Of a stretch of DNA of 64,000 nucleotides, positions 33,296 through 41,752 are shown piece after piece; the stretch's first letter is position 1; every line of letters starts with the position of its first letter. Made by a program: the position numbers and the translations under genes. The stretch comes from a virus. Below the pieces are notes generated by a model. That model did not search any database. It was given only the letters and a program-made list of their open reading frames with translations, and was not told the origin of the DNA. Location of the stretch: positions 35,006 through 99,005 of IMG/VR virus record IMGVR_UViG_3300007540_000013. The stretch is one strand, 5' to 3'.

Positions 33296-33298
33296 CAA

Positions 33299-34498
33299 AT
33301 GGATATACTAGATAAACTCATACAAGAGTGGTCATGGAGAACAGAAAAAGGTTATCCTGATCTCACTAACGAAGATGATCTTAAAATCTTAAGAGAAGTT
33401 TTCGGTATAGATCTAACTGAAGCTTATACCGAATTCCCTACCTCTGTTGAACAGATAAGCAATCCCAAGGTAGCAGAACTATTTAAAATAGTAAAATCCT
33501 TCCCTGGATTAAAGATAGAAGATCCAATAGCACTGGATCCTGTTAAGAAAAATAGCCCTAAAATAACAAGAGCCTTAAAGAATAATAGAGACTTTATAGA
33601 GCATCTAGAAAACGAGCTAGGGATTGAAATAGAGGATCCTAACGAACTTATCAGATGGAACGGTCTTTCCATTAGTTTTGGAGAAGGTTCAAGAGGTGGT
33701 AGAGGCGTTAACAGCAAAGGTTTAAAGTTTGAGGAAGAGATTGCTCAAGACTTAAACAACTATAAAGCAGGAACTGAAGAATACATACATTCTGAACTTA
33801 CTAAATCAATCATAAGAGAATTCTCACTAACTCCTACTAACTTCAGTGTTAAGAGTGAAGGCGGAGAAAATAAGAGAAGGCCCTTAGAGTTTACAGAGAA
33901 AGGTCCGATCGTAGGATTCGCAGAAGAGAATTTAGCTGCAACACTTACTGACTTAACGATTCTCAAAGGATCAGAAACAATATACCTTTCTCTAAAATTC
34001 GGAGGAACTCTAACATTCTTTAACTCCGGAGTTGCTGTGACTGTTTTCCCAAAAGATGATTTCTCCGATGGTAAGATAGACACTCCGAACGGCGTATCCC
34101 TTTTAGATACTTTTGGTATCGACAATGAACTATTTTGTAGAGTATTTAATGAATACAAAGAAGATGGATCCGGTCCTGACTTTTCACAATACCATAAAGT
34201 TACTACTGACTACGACAAAGAGAAACTATTCAGATTAGTAGAAAGCGGTATAGGTACAGGTTACTATATGCTAAAAGGAGGTAGAACGACTGAATTTTTC
34301 TTCGTAGGAGACGAATATAATAAAGCAGCATCACAGCCTACTTCCGGTATAGAAATACAGTATGGAGGTAAAACAGGTAAAGGTAAGAGAATAGATATTG
34401 TATTTGAATCTGAAAAATATAAATTCAAAATCAATATTCGAAACAAACAAGGAAAGCTGTACCCATCACATATTATGTGTGATTACAGGAAAAAATAA
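33299..34498 (+). CDS. Possible PD-(D/E)XK-type nuclease, phage protein
   Basis: Encodes 399 residues. The N-terminus MDILDKLIQEWSWRTEKGYP (with I-Q-E at 8-10) resembles the front end of proteins found in several large phages. Residues 141-150 (GLKFEEEIAQ) could be the first helix, and Asp218 in TDLT followed by YLSLKFG (229-235, Ser231-x-Lys233) could be the core of a restriction-endonuclease fold. The Gly-rich loop before it (124-140) and the C-terminal 70 basic residues are unassigned. The nuclease call rests on motif shape only. Confidence 0.5.
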   Translation: MDILDKLIQEWSWRTEKGYPDLTNEDDLKILREVFGIDLTEAYTEFPTSVEQISNPKVAELFKIVKSFPGLKIEDPIALDPVKKNSPKITRALKNNRDFIEHLENELGIEIEDPNELIRWNGLSISFGEGSRGGRGVNSKGLKFEEEIAQDLNNYKAGTEEYIHSELTKSIIREFSLTPTNFSVKSEGGENKRRPLEFTEKGPIVGFAEENLAATLTDLTILKGSETIYLSLKFGGTLTFFNSGVAVTVFPKDDFSDGKIDTPNGVSLLDTFGIDNELFCRVFNEYKEDGSGPDFSQYHKVTTDYDKEKLFRLVESGIGTGYYMLKGGRTTEFFFVGDEYNKAASQPTSGIEIQYGGKTGKGKRIDIVFESEKYKFKINIRNKQGKLYPSHIMCDYRKK

Positions 34499-34506
34499 AA
34501 GGTATA

Positions 34507-34514
34507 TATTTATA
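34507..34514 (+). promoter_or_regulatory. TATTTATA motif (putative late promoter)
   Basis: Within TATATATTTATATATAATG; 4 bases before the ATG at 34,519. It may instead serve the terminase/portal transcripts. Confidence 0.5.
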
Positions 34515-34518
34515 TATA

Positions 34519-35094
34519 ATGAGAGGTTTTAAATTCGAACATATTGTAATCTTAATATTAGGGGTATGTCTCTTATGGCTAACACAATGCCGTAGAACAA
34601 AACCTATTACAGAAGAGATTGTAAAAACAGAGGTTGTAACTAAATGGGATACCGTAGAAGTTGCTAAGACTGAATACATTCCTAAGATCGTAGAAAGGTT
34701 AGTAGTAAATATAGACACCTTTTCAATACCTATCGACACAGTTTCAGTACTAAAGGACTATTATGCAAAATACTTCTATACTGATACTATTCAGATAGAT
34801 ACATTAGGTTCTATAGTGATAAATGATACTATCACTCGTAACTTAATCTCAATGAGAGATGTACAATCCAACATTTTCATCCCAACAACTACAATTACTA
34901 ATACTGTTTACCTCAACAGGAGGGAATTTTACGGCGGTATTTCGTTAACTGGACAACCTACTCAATTAGATTTTATCAACGGAGAGTTACTATACAAAGG
35001 TAAGAAGAGAAACGCTTACGGTATAGGGGTAGGTATCAATCAAGAGCTTGTACCTATCTATACTTTCAAAGTATTTTGGAAGATAGGTAAATGA
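34519..35094 (+). CDS. Lipoprotein, possible single-protein spanin
   Basis: Encodes 191 residues. The start has a basic N-terminus, a hydrophobic stretch (about 9-21) and a lipobox LTQC (21-24), so Cys24 would be lipidated and the protein carried to the outer membrane. The central part has repeated T/V-rich strands (for example TKWDTVEVAKTEYIPKIVER). The C-terminus is beta-rich with GGISLTG and YGIGVGIN, like strands of an outer-membrane barrel fragment. Lysis-type lipoproteins often precede terminase genes, but no partner or endolysin is seen. Confidence 0.6.
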   Translation: MRGFKFEHIVILILGVCLLWLTQCRRTKPITEEIVKTEVVTKWDTVEVAKTEYIPKIVERLVVNIDTFSIPIDTVSVLKDYYAKYFYTDTIQIDTLGSIVINDTITRNLISMRDVQSNIFIPTTTITNTVYLNRREFYGGISLTGQPTQLDFINGELLYKGKKRNAYGIGVGINQELVPIYTFKVFWKIGK

Positions 35095-36662
35095 GCCAGC
35101 ACGACGTAAAAAAAATAGTAATACAAGAATACGCTAAGTGTGCAAAGGATCCTGCATATTTTATGCGCAAGTATTGCTACATTCAACATCCTCAGAGAGG
35201 ACGTATCTTATTTAACTTATATCCTTTCCAAGATAAGGTATTACACTTATTTAAAGATCATCAATACTTAATTACTCTTAAATCAAGACAGCTAGGTATA
35301 TCTACTTTAGCAGCTGGATACAGTTTATGGTTGATGATCTTCCACAAAGATAAGAACGTACTCGCATTAGCAACTACTCAAGCTACAGCTAGGAACCTTG
35401 TAACTAAAGTACAATTTATGTACGAACAGTTACCAAGCTGGTTACAGTTAAAGGCAGTAGAAAAGAACAAACTATCGTTAAGATTAAAAAACGGCTCAAG
35501 AATATCAGCCAAATCATCTAACTCAGATGCTGCTCGTTCAGAAGCTGTATCTTTACTTATAATAGATGAAGCTGCATTTATCGACAACATAGACGAAACC
35601 TTCGCATCAGCACAACAGACCCTTGCAACAGGTGGTCAGTGTATGGCTCTATCAACTCCCAACGGAATCGGTAACTGGTTTCATCAGACCTGGGAAAAAG
35701 CCGAAACTGGTGAGAATAGTTTTATCCCGATCAGACTACCGTGGACTGTTCACCCTGAAAGAAATCAAATGTGGAGAGATCTACAAGATGCTGACCTAGG
35801 TCCTAGGATGGCTGCTCAAGAGTGTGACTGTGATTTTCTATCTTCCGGTGATACGGTATTTGAACCTGAAGACTTAATCTTCTACGAAACAACAGCTCAA
35901 AACGATCCTGTTGAAAAACGAGGAGTAAGTGGAGACTACTGGATATGGGAATACCCAGATTACACCAAATCGTATATGGTAGTCGCCGATGTCGCTAGAG
36001 GAGACGGACAAGATTTCTCCGCATTTCATGTATTCGATATTGAATCAGCATCACAAGTTGCTGAATTTAAGAGCAAGGTACCTCCTAAAGAATACGGTAA
36101 CTTACTGGTAGGAGTAGCAACAGAGTACAATAACGCACTACTAGTTGTAGAAAATGCAAATATCGGATGGTCTACTATTGAACAGATTATCGAAAGAGAT
36201 TATCAGAACTTCTACTACTCCTCTAAATCGGATCAAGATACAGTAGAGACGTATATGAATAAAATGGAGAGAGGAAACCTTACTCCCGGTTTTACGATGT
36301 CTATGAGAACCAGGCCACTAGTCATTGCTAAGATGATGGACTATGTTAGAGAAAGATCTGTGACTATAAAATCTCAACGTCTATTAAAAGAGATGAGAGT
36401 ATTTGTATGGAAGAACGGTAAAGCTCAAGCACAGACTAACTACAATGATGACTTGGTAATGGCTTTTGCAACAGGACTTTACGTTAGAGATACAGCACTA
36501 AGACTAAGACAACAAGGTATGGACCTCTCCAGAGCTAGTCTATCAGCTATGTCAAATTTAAATCAAAGACAAGGAGCTGCATATTCAGTTGGTAATATGC
36601 AAAATAATCCTTATATTATGAAAACCCCTAATGGAGAAGAGGACGTATCCTGGTTACTTTAG
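35091..36662 (+). CDS. terL: Terminase large subunit, gp17-like
   Basis: Encodes 523 residues. The ATPase part has the Walker A-like SRQLGIST (65-72), Walker B LLIIDE (155-160) and coupling motif STPNG (188-192). The nuclease part begins near VVADVARGDGQDFSAF with its first Asp, continues with VVENANIGW, and ends with the acidic NDDLVMAFATGL segment, all typical of RNase H-like terminase nucleases. The enzyme pumps DNA into proheads at the portal and cuts concatemers. It overlaps the lipoprotein gene by ATGA. No small subunit was recognised next to it. Confidence 0.92.
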   Translation: MSQHDVKKIVIQEYAKCAKDPAYFMRKYCYIQHPQRGRILFNLYPFQDKVLHLFKDHQYLITLKSRQLGISTLAAGYSLWLMIFHKDKNVLALATTQATARNLVTKVQFMYEQLPSWLQLKAVEKNKLSLRLKNGSRISAKSSNSDAARSEAVSLLIIDEAAFIDNIDETFASAQQTLATGGQCMALSTPNGIGNWFHQTWEKAETGENSFIPIRLPWTVHPERNQMWRDLQDADLGPRMAAQECDCDFLSSGDTVFEPEDLIFYETTAQNDPVEKRGVSGDYWIWEYPDYTKSYMVVADVARGDGQDFSAFHVFDIESASQVAEFKSKVPPKEYGNLLVGVATEYNNALLVVENANIGWSTIEQIIERDYQNFYYSSKSDQDTVETYMNKMERGNLTPGFTMSMRTRPLVIAKMMDYVRERSVTIKSQRLLKEMRVFVWKNGKAQAQTNYNDDLVMAFATGLYVRDTALRLRQQGMDLSRASLSAMSNLNQRQGAAYSVGNMQNNPYIMKTPNGEEDVSWLL

Positions 36663-36668
36663 TGGGCC

Positions 36669-36676
36669 TATTTATA
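36669..36676 (+). promoter_or_regulatory. TATTTATA motif (putative late promoter)
   Basis: CTATTTATA, 16 bases before the portal ATG at 36,693. Confidence 0.6.
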
Positions 36677-36692
36677 ATTAAACTATTTTTAC

Positions 36693-38573
36693 ATGGCTGA
36701 TACTTCCTTATTTGGTAGATTACAGAGATTATTTTCTACCGACGTAGTAATTCGAAACGTCGGCGGAAATCAGCTAAAGGTAGCTGACGTTAATCATATT
36801 CAGAGTACAGGTAGATACGAAACCAACTCTCTGGTAGATAGATTCTCAAGACTATACCTATATAATAATAAGAATATATTTAATCCTAACCTGAATTATC
36901 AGACGTTAAGGATTCAATTATACTCTGATTACGAAGCAATGGATACAGATCCTATTATAGCTTCAGCACTAGACATCTTAGCCGACGAATCATGTCTAAA
37001 GAATGATATGGGGGATATACTTACTATCAAATCTTCTGACGAAAACGTTAAAAAGATCCTTCATAACTTATTTTACGATGTATTAAACCTTGAGTTTAAC
37101 TTATGGTCATGGACTCGTAATATGTGTAAGTACGGTGACTTCTTCTTGAAGTTAGAAGTAGCAGAGGAGTTCGGTGTATACAACGTACTACCGTACACAG
37201 TATATAGTATGGTAAGACATGAGAGTCAAGATCCCGACGAACCGGCTAAGGTGCAGTTTACCATCGACCCAGACGGTATCGCTTCATCAGCAGATCCAAA
37301 CTACCTACCAAGACATAAAGATAAAGTTATTAAATTAGATAACTACGAAGTTGCACACTTCAGGTTATTATCAGATACAAACTACCTACCCTACGGACGT
37401 TCTTATTTAGAGCCTGCTAGAAAGATTTTTAAGCAGTTGACTTTGATGGAAGATGCGATGTTGATTCACCGTATCATGAGAGCTCCTGAGAAGAGAGTAT
37501 TCTATGTTAACGTAGGACAGATCCCACCTAATGAAGTTGAGCAGTTTATGCAAAAAACTATCAACGGGATGAAGAAGACTCCTTATATTGATCAAGAAAC
37601 AGGTCAATATAACTTGAAGTTCAACATGCAGAACATGATGGAGGACTTTTTTATCCCAGTTAGAGGTGGAGATGCTACAACAAGAATCGATACAACTAAA
37701 GGATTAGATTACGACGGCACCAATGACGTTGAGTACTTAAGAGATAAAATGTTTGCTGCATTAAAGGTACCTAAAGCATACTTCGGTTACGAAGGTGACT
37801 TACAAGGTAAAGCTACTTTAGCAGCAGAAGATATTAGATTCGCAAGAACTATCGAACGTATTCAGAGAATCGTCGAATCTGAATTGACTAAGATTGCTTT
37901 AGTACACTTGTACGTTCAAGGGTACAAAGGAGAAGGATTAACAAACTTTGAACTTAAACTTACTACTCCATCTGTTATATACGAACAAGAAAAGGTTGCT
38001 CTATTAAAAGAGAAAATGGACCTAGCTTCACAGATGGTAGAGAGTAAAATGTTCTCTACAGATTATATTTACGAAAACATCTTTAACTTATCTGAAGACC
38101 AGTTTAATGAACAAAGAGACTTAGTTAGAGAGGACAGTAAAAGAGGATTTAGAATCGCTCAGATTGAAAACGAAGGAAACGACCCAGCTAAATCTGGAGT
38201 TACTTACGGTACACCTCACGACCTTGCTTCAATGTACGGTAGAAGAGGAATGGATACACCTAAGATGCCTGTTGGATATGATGAGACAAATCCTGAAGGA
38301 AGACCTCAGATTCACGCCTCTACTTACGGTACTCAAGACAGTCCATTCGGTAGAGATAGACTAGGTACTCATGACATGCACGGCGGCTACGATAATGAAG
38401 AAGACGGTGAAATTACAGTTACCGAAGAATCACAAGTTGACAATTACAATACTAAGTCAGTGTTCTACCAAAACAGGAATCTTTTCGAACCAAAGAAGAA
38501 ATTAATCTTTGAAGAAAAGAAAGAAGAAGAGTCTGGACTGCTTGATGAAAGCAATATTAAAGATTTAGGGTAG
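36693..38573 (+). CDS. 20: Portal protein, gp20-like
   Basis: Encodes 626 residues; T4 gp20 has 524. Hallmarks include the N-terminal YEAMDTDPIIASALDILADE segment, the LEPARKIFKQLTLMEDAMLIHRI block, the RAPEKRVFYVNVG strand, and a later helix with KVPKAYFGYEGDLQGKATLA. The C-terminal 120 residues are Gly/Asp-rich and acidic, an extension compared with T4. Twelve copies form the ring through which DNA enters and leaves the head. The neighbouring protease, scaffold and capsid genes complete the prohead module. Confidence 0.92.
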   Translation: MADTSLFGRLQRLFSTDVVIRNVGGNQLKVADVNHIQSTGRYETNSLVDRFSRLYLYNNKNIFNPNLNYQTLRIQLYSDYEAMDTDPIIASALDILADESCLKNDMGDILTIKSSDENVKKILHNLFYDVLNLEFNLWSWTRNMCKYGDFFLKLEVAEEFGVYNVLPYTVYSMVRHESQDPDEPAKVQFTIDPDGIASSADPNYLPRHKDKVIKLDNYEVAHFRLLSDTNYLPYGRSYLEPARKIFKQLTLMEDAMLIHRIMRAPEKRVFYVNVGQIPPNEVEQFMQKTINGMKKTPYIDQETGQYNLKFNMQNMMEDFFIPVRGGDATTRIDTTKGLDYDGTNDVEYLRDKMFAALKVPKAYFGYEGDLQGKATLAAEDIRFARTIERIQRIVESELTKIALVHLYVQGYKGEGLTNFELKLTTPSVIYEQEKVALLKEKMDLASQMVESKMFSTDYIYENIFNLSEDQFNEQRDLVREDSKRGFRIAQIENEGNDPAKSGVTYGTPHDLASMYGRRGMDTPKMPVGYDETNPEGRPQIHASTYGTQDSPFGRDRLGTHDMHGGYDNEEDGEITVTEESQVDNYNTKSVFYQNRNLFEPKKKLIFEEKKEEESGLLDESNIKDLG

Positions 38574-38580
38574 TAGCATA

Positions 38581-38588
38581 TATTTATA
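38581..38588 (+). promoter_or_regulatory. TATTTATA motif (putative late promoter)
   Basis: 19 bases before the ATG at 38,608, directly after the portal stop. Confidence 0.6.
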
Positions 38589-38607
38589 TTAGTAGAATAG
38601 TATACTC

Positions 38608-39459
38608 ATGAGAATTAAACATTCAAAGTACAAGAATACTGGATTAATCTTTGAACTGTTAGTAAAGCAGATCGCAGCAGATACCCTATCCCGTCAAGAC
38701 TCACCAGCGGTAAAGGTGTTGAAGAAGTTCTATACCGGTAAATCATCATTAGTTAGAGAATTCAGACTCTACGAATATATCCTAAAAAATAAAGGAGTAT
38801 CCCAAATGAAAGGAGAGACTATTCTCTCTACTATCACCGAGGTATCTCTTAAGATTGATAGAACTGCTATTAAAAAGCAGAAGTATGAACTCATCGCAGA
38901 GATTAAGAATAGTTACGATCTAGATGAGTTCTTCTCTATGAAGGTAAGAGATTATAAGCCATTAGCAGCTCTATACTGTTTAATGGAAGCTCAAAACACC
39001 GATCTAGTAGATCCTCAATTCATCATAGATAATAAGACTACCTTATTAGAGCATTTAACTGATGCTAAGCAAGATGAAGCTGATGTTAAAGGTGCTTTAG
39101 TAGAAGAGTACTCTAAGTATGATAAGGACTTAAGATTACTTACATATAAGATCCTATTAGAGAAATTCAACGGAGCTTATGATAACTTACTACCAGAGCA
39201 AAAAACAATCCTAAGAGAGTTTATAAACGCTTCAGAATCTCAAGTAAAACTTAGAACACTTATTAACGAGGAGTTAGGAAAGATCTCAACTGCTGTTAAT
39301 GAGTTAAAGGAAAAAGTATCTGATGATATCGCTAAGATTAAGTTAGATGAAGTAGCTAAGACTATCACTCCTATCTCAAATAAGACTAAGGTAGTTGATA
39401 ACCATATTATTAACTTGTTACAGTACTACGAATTAGTAGACGAGCTAAGAAACTTATGA
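38608..39459 (+). CDS. Helical head-module protein of unknown function
   Basis: Encodes 283 residues, almost wholly helical, with a long C-terminal coiled coil (about 215-260). The start, MRIKHSKYKNTGLIFELLVK, is basic. Proteins of this kind appear between portal and protease genes in several T4-like marine phages, as I recall, without known function; a prohead core or portal-assembly part is a reasonable guess from position. Its stop overlaps the next start (ATGA). Confidence 0.65.
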   Translation: MRIKHSKYKNTGLIFELLVKQIAADTLSRQDSPAVKVLKKFYTGKSSLVREFRLYEYILKNKGVSQMKGETILSTITEVSLKIDRTAIKKQKYELIAEIKNSYDLDEFFSMKVRDYKPLAALYCLMEAQNTDLVDPQFIIDNKTTLLEHLTDAKQDEADVKGALVEEYSKYDKDLRLLTYKILLEKFNGAYDNLLPEQKTILREFINASESQVKLRTLINEELGKISTAVNELKEKVSDDIAKIKLDEVAKTITPISNKTKVVDNHIINLLQYYELVDELRNL

Positions 39460-39695
39460 AAGAGGAGTTAGCAGAGATTCTAAGAGAGTACATTATAGAG
39501 GTTCTCGCTGAAACTAGTGCAACAGGTACTGGAGCGAGTTTTACCCCCGGCACTGGTGCTCAATACGCCACACCAGCAGCTTTTTCAAAAGACGGAAGAG
39601 ATAATAGAGCAGTCCAATTCTTAAAGAAAATGGGCTTTAAAAAAGTAGAACGACCAAACAGACCATCAAGCACTAAATTAGTAGACTACAGATGA
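39456..39695 (+). CDS. Small tagged protein resembling the capsid N-terminus
   Basis: Encodes 79 residues. Residues 1-19 form the tag helix ending EYIIEVLAE. Residues 20-39 (TSATGTGASFTPGTGAQYAT) align with residues 61-80 of the capsid protein, 11 of 20 identical by eye, each directly after a possible protease site (LAE here, IKE there). The remaining 40 residues are basic (RPNRPSSTKLVDYR at the end). It is coupled by ATGA overlaps to genes on both sides. It may be an internal or capsid-binding protein trimmed by the prohead protease. Confidence 0.7.
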   Translation: MKEELAEILREYIIEVLAETSATGTGASFTPGTGAQYATPAAFSKDGRDNRAVQFLKKMGFKKVERPNRPSSTKLVDYR

Positions 39696-40801
39696 GAACA
39701 TTACAAGAAAAATATAACGCAGTATTAGAAGGAAACTTTTCTAAGACTCAATTCAGAAGAGATGCAGCTATTGAGGTGCCTCAATTTGTATCTACTGTAA
39801 ATAGCTTTGACGATACGGTAGCTATCCTTAAGAACAAAGGAGCTATTACTGAAGCTAAAGCACAAGAGCCTAAATACTCAACAGCATCTCCTGAAGATAC
39901 TATTGCTCCTGATGTACTGGATACAGGTATCAAGTTTGAACTTGATAAGAAGTACGGTACGTTAGACGTTACTCCTGAGCAATACGCTAAGTGTAGAGAA
40001 ATGGCTATTAAGAACCTAGCTAAAGACGTTTTATATTACGTTAAGCAAGATAGCGAGCAATTAGAAGCTCCGGGAGAGAAAATGGAGAAAGTTACTTTAA
40101 AAGAAGTAAAAGTAAAAGTAGCTATTCCTGGTCAAGACGAGTTTGAAGCAGAAGAAGGTAAAAACTATTCAGAAGAAGAAGCTGATAAGTATATTGCAAA
40201 TGCTAAAAAATCTGGAGCTACTCCAATGAATACTACGTTTACAAAAGTAAACGAAGAAGAAGTTGAAGAAGCTATTCAGAATATCGAAAACGACGAATAC
40301 ACTGTAAAGAGAATCGCTAAGCTAACCAATCAATTACTTCAAGATGCAGATCCTAGAGATGAAGTAGCTAAAGCATATGCTATCTCAGTTAAGAATGATT
40401 TAGAATCTGGAGATGCTTCAAGATTAAAAAGATATAAAGACCTTTTATCTATAGACGATCTTAAAGCTGATATGGAGCATTACTTATCTCACGATGTAGA
40501 TCAGTTAGACGAAGGTGAAGTTGTAGATTTACCGATGACTGCAGCAGGTTATAGTAGAGGCGAGACTTACGATACTGAAAAGTACGGTAAGGTAAAGATC
40601 ATCGATCAGTTAGACGGTGATGATATCCCAGCAGCTTACGGAAGATTTAGAGTTGAGAAGATCAACGAAGAGGATAAAGATAAGCCATCTTTCTACGATT
40701 ACCCAGAAAACAAACATCTCGACGACAGAGACCCAGAAGAAAAAAGAAAAGCTCTCAAAGAGATGTTTAAAAAGATTATCGTTAACCTTATAAACGAATA
40801 A
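39692..40801 (+). CDS. Head-module protein, possible prohead core component
   Basis: Encodes 369 residues, acidic and mostly helical. It starts MRTLQEKYNAVLEGNFSKTQ, with an N-terminal domain (to about residue 45) ending DDTVAILKNKG that I recall from other T4-like phages. The middle is Lys/Glu-rich with several L-x-E or I-x-E sites, and the end is the basic amphipathic FKKIIVNLINE. Its location just before the protease and scaffold genes and its composition suit a prohead core protein. No defined function. Confidence 0.65.
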   Translation: MRTLQEKYNAVLEGNFSKTQFRRDAAIEVPQFVSTVNSFDDTVAILKNKGAITEAKAQEPKYSTASPEDTIAPDVLDTGIKFELDKKYGTLDVTPEQYAKCREMAIKNLAKDVLYYVKQDSEQLEAPGEKMEKVTLKEVKVKVAIPGQDEFEAEEGKNYSEEEADKYIANAKKSGATPMNTTFTKVNEEEVEEAIQNIENDEYTVKRIAKLTNQLLQDADPRDEVAKAYAISVKNDLESGDASRLKRYKDLLSIDDLKADMEHYLSHDVDQLDEGEVVDLPMTAAGYSRGETYDTEKYGKVKIIDQLDGDDIPAAYGRFRVEKINEEDKDKPSFYDYPENKHLDDRDPEEKRKALKEMFKKIIVNLINE

Positions 40802-40803
40802 TT

Positions 40804-41382
40804 ATGAGCAACGTATTAGTAGAATATACTCCATTTAGGCCTACGATCACTGAATCGAAGACTAAGCCTGGTGTATTCGAAGTTACCGGTGTAATGCAAA
40901 GAGCTGGTGCTAAGAATCAAAACGGTAGAGTATACGACAAACAAGTTCTTTTAAGGGAAGTTAATAACTACATGGAAAACTTTGTTAAGCTAGGTAACGC
41001 CTACGGTGAATTAGATCACCCAGAGTCTGCTATCGTTTCTCTTAAAAATGCCTCTCACGTAGTTAAAGACTTGTGGTGGGACGGTGATGATCTTTGCGGC
41101 AGAGTAGAATTACTAAATACCCCTTCAGGTAATATTGTTAAAGAGATTATTAGAGGAGGTCACACAATCGGTATTTCATCCAGAGGTACAGGTTCAGTTA
41201 AACCTACTAATGAAGGTCATTTAGAAGTACAGGATGATTTTGAATTAGTATGCTGGGATTTCGTATCTAATCCATCTACACATGGAGCATTTATGAATCC
41301 AATATCATTAAATGAGAATACTGCCAAGCAAGGTAGGTATGACAAGTTACACAACATCTTAGGAGATATCCTAAGAGCTTAA
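40804..41382 (+). CDS. 21: Prohead core protease, gp21-like
   Basis: Encodes 192 residues (T4 gp21: 212). The serine-protease signatures of this family are present: GELDHPES with His72, and GISSRGTGSV with Ser125 or Ser126 as nucleophile. Acidic residues at 144-145 and 152 (VQDDFELVCWD) are candidates for the third position. In T4 this enzyme matures the prohead by cutting after (I/L)-x-E, destroying the scaffold and trimming capsid and internal proteins. Its presence makes the many L-x-E ends in this window meaningful. Confidence 0.9.
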   Translation: MSNVLVEYTPFRPTITESKTKPGVFEVTGVMQRAGAKNQNGRVYDKQVLLREVNNYMENFVKLGNAYGELDHPESAIVSLKNASHVVKDLWWDGDDLCGRVELLNTPSGNIVKEIIRGGHTIGISSRGTGSVKPTNEGHLEVQDDFELVCWDFVSNPSTHGAFMNPISLNENTAKQGRYDKLHNILGDILRA

Positions 41383-41396
41383 TTAAATTTAGTTTT

Positions 41397-41567
41397 ATGA
41401 ACACACAAGAATTATTTGAACAGATTGAAAATCTTTACGAAGATTTTAAAGCCGGTCACGAAGGATCAACTAAAGCTGCACACGGTAGAGCAAGAAAAGC
41501 TTTAGGAGAGATTAAAAAACTCGTTACCGAATACAGAAAAATATCTGTAGCTGAAGATAAAGCATAA
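41397..41567 (+). CDS. Histone H1-like (Hc1) DNA-binding protein
   Basis: Encodes 56 residues, starting MNTQELFEQIENLYEDFKAG, with a central KAAHGRARKALGEIKKL and ending EYRKISVAEDKA. Layout and key residues (acidic first helix, G-K/A-A-xRARKA turn, second basic helix ending YRKxS) match the small Hc1 proteins common in Bacteroidota. These bind DNA and compact the nucleoid. It lies between protease and scaffold genes, where T4-like phages place head-internal genes, so a role in packaged or incoming DNA is possible. It ends before a strong terminator. Confidence 0.72.
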   Translation: MNTQELFEQIENLYEDFKAGHEGSTKAAHGRARKALGEIKKLVTEYRKISVAEDKA

Positions 41568-41612
41568 GCAGTAATGCTTTAAAAGCGCCTGCTACCTTAG
41601 GCAACAATAGAG

Positions 41613-41646
41613 AACCCGTAGACAAGAAAGTTTACGGGTTTTTTAT
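41613..41646 (+). terminator. Rho-independent terminator
   Basis: AACCCGTA (41613-41620) pairs with TACGGGTT (41633-41640), followed by TTTT. It separates the protease/Hc1 unit from the scaffold/capsid unit. Confidence 0.85.
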
Positions 41647-41655
41647 TTCTATATG

Positions 41656-41663
41656 TATTTATA
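41656..41663 (+). promoter_or_regulatory. TATTTATA motif (putative late promoter for scaffold/capsid)
   Basis: First motif after the terminator and 89 bases upstream of the scaffold ATG, so the scaffold/capsid mRNA would have a long leader, unlike other late genes here. Confidence 0.55.
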
Positions 41664-41670
41664 TATGAAT

Positions 41671-41732
41671 ATATCGTTCGATACGATATTCTATCTAAAA
41701 AAATACTATTACGTCATTAATCAATAGACGTA
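41671..41732 (+). promoter_or_regulatory. Two inverted repeats in the scaffold/capsid leader
   Basis: ATATCGT (41671-41677) pairs with ACGATAT (41683-41689), loop TCGAT. TACGTC (41710-41715) pairs with GACGTA (41727-41732). Both are perfect. They could be mRNA 5' hairpins or protein-binding sites. Confidence 0.5.
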
Positions 41733-41752
41733 CAGAATTACAAGTTAACATT

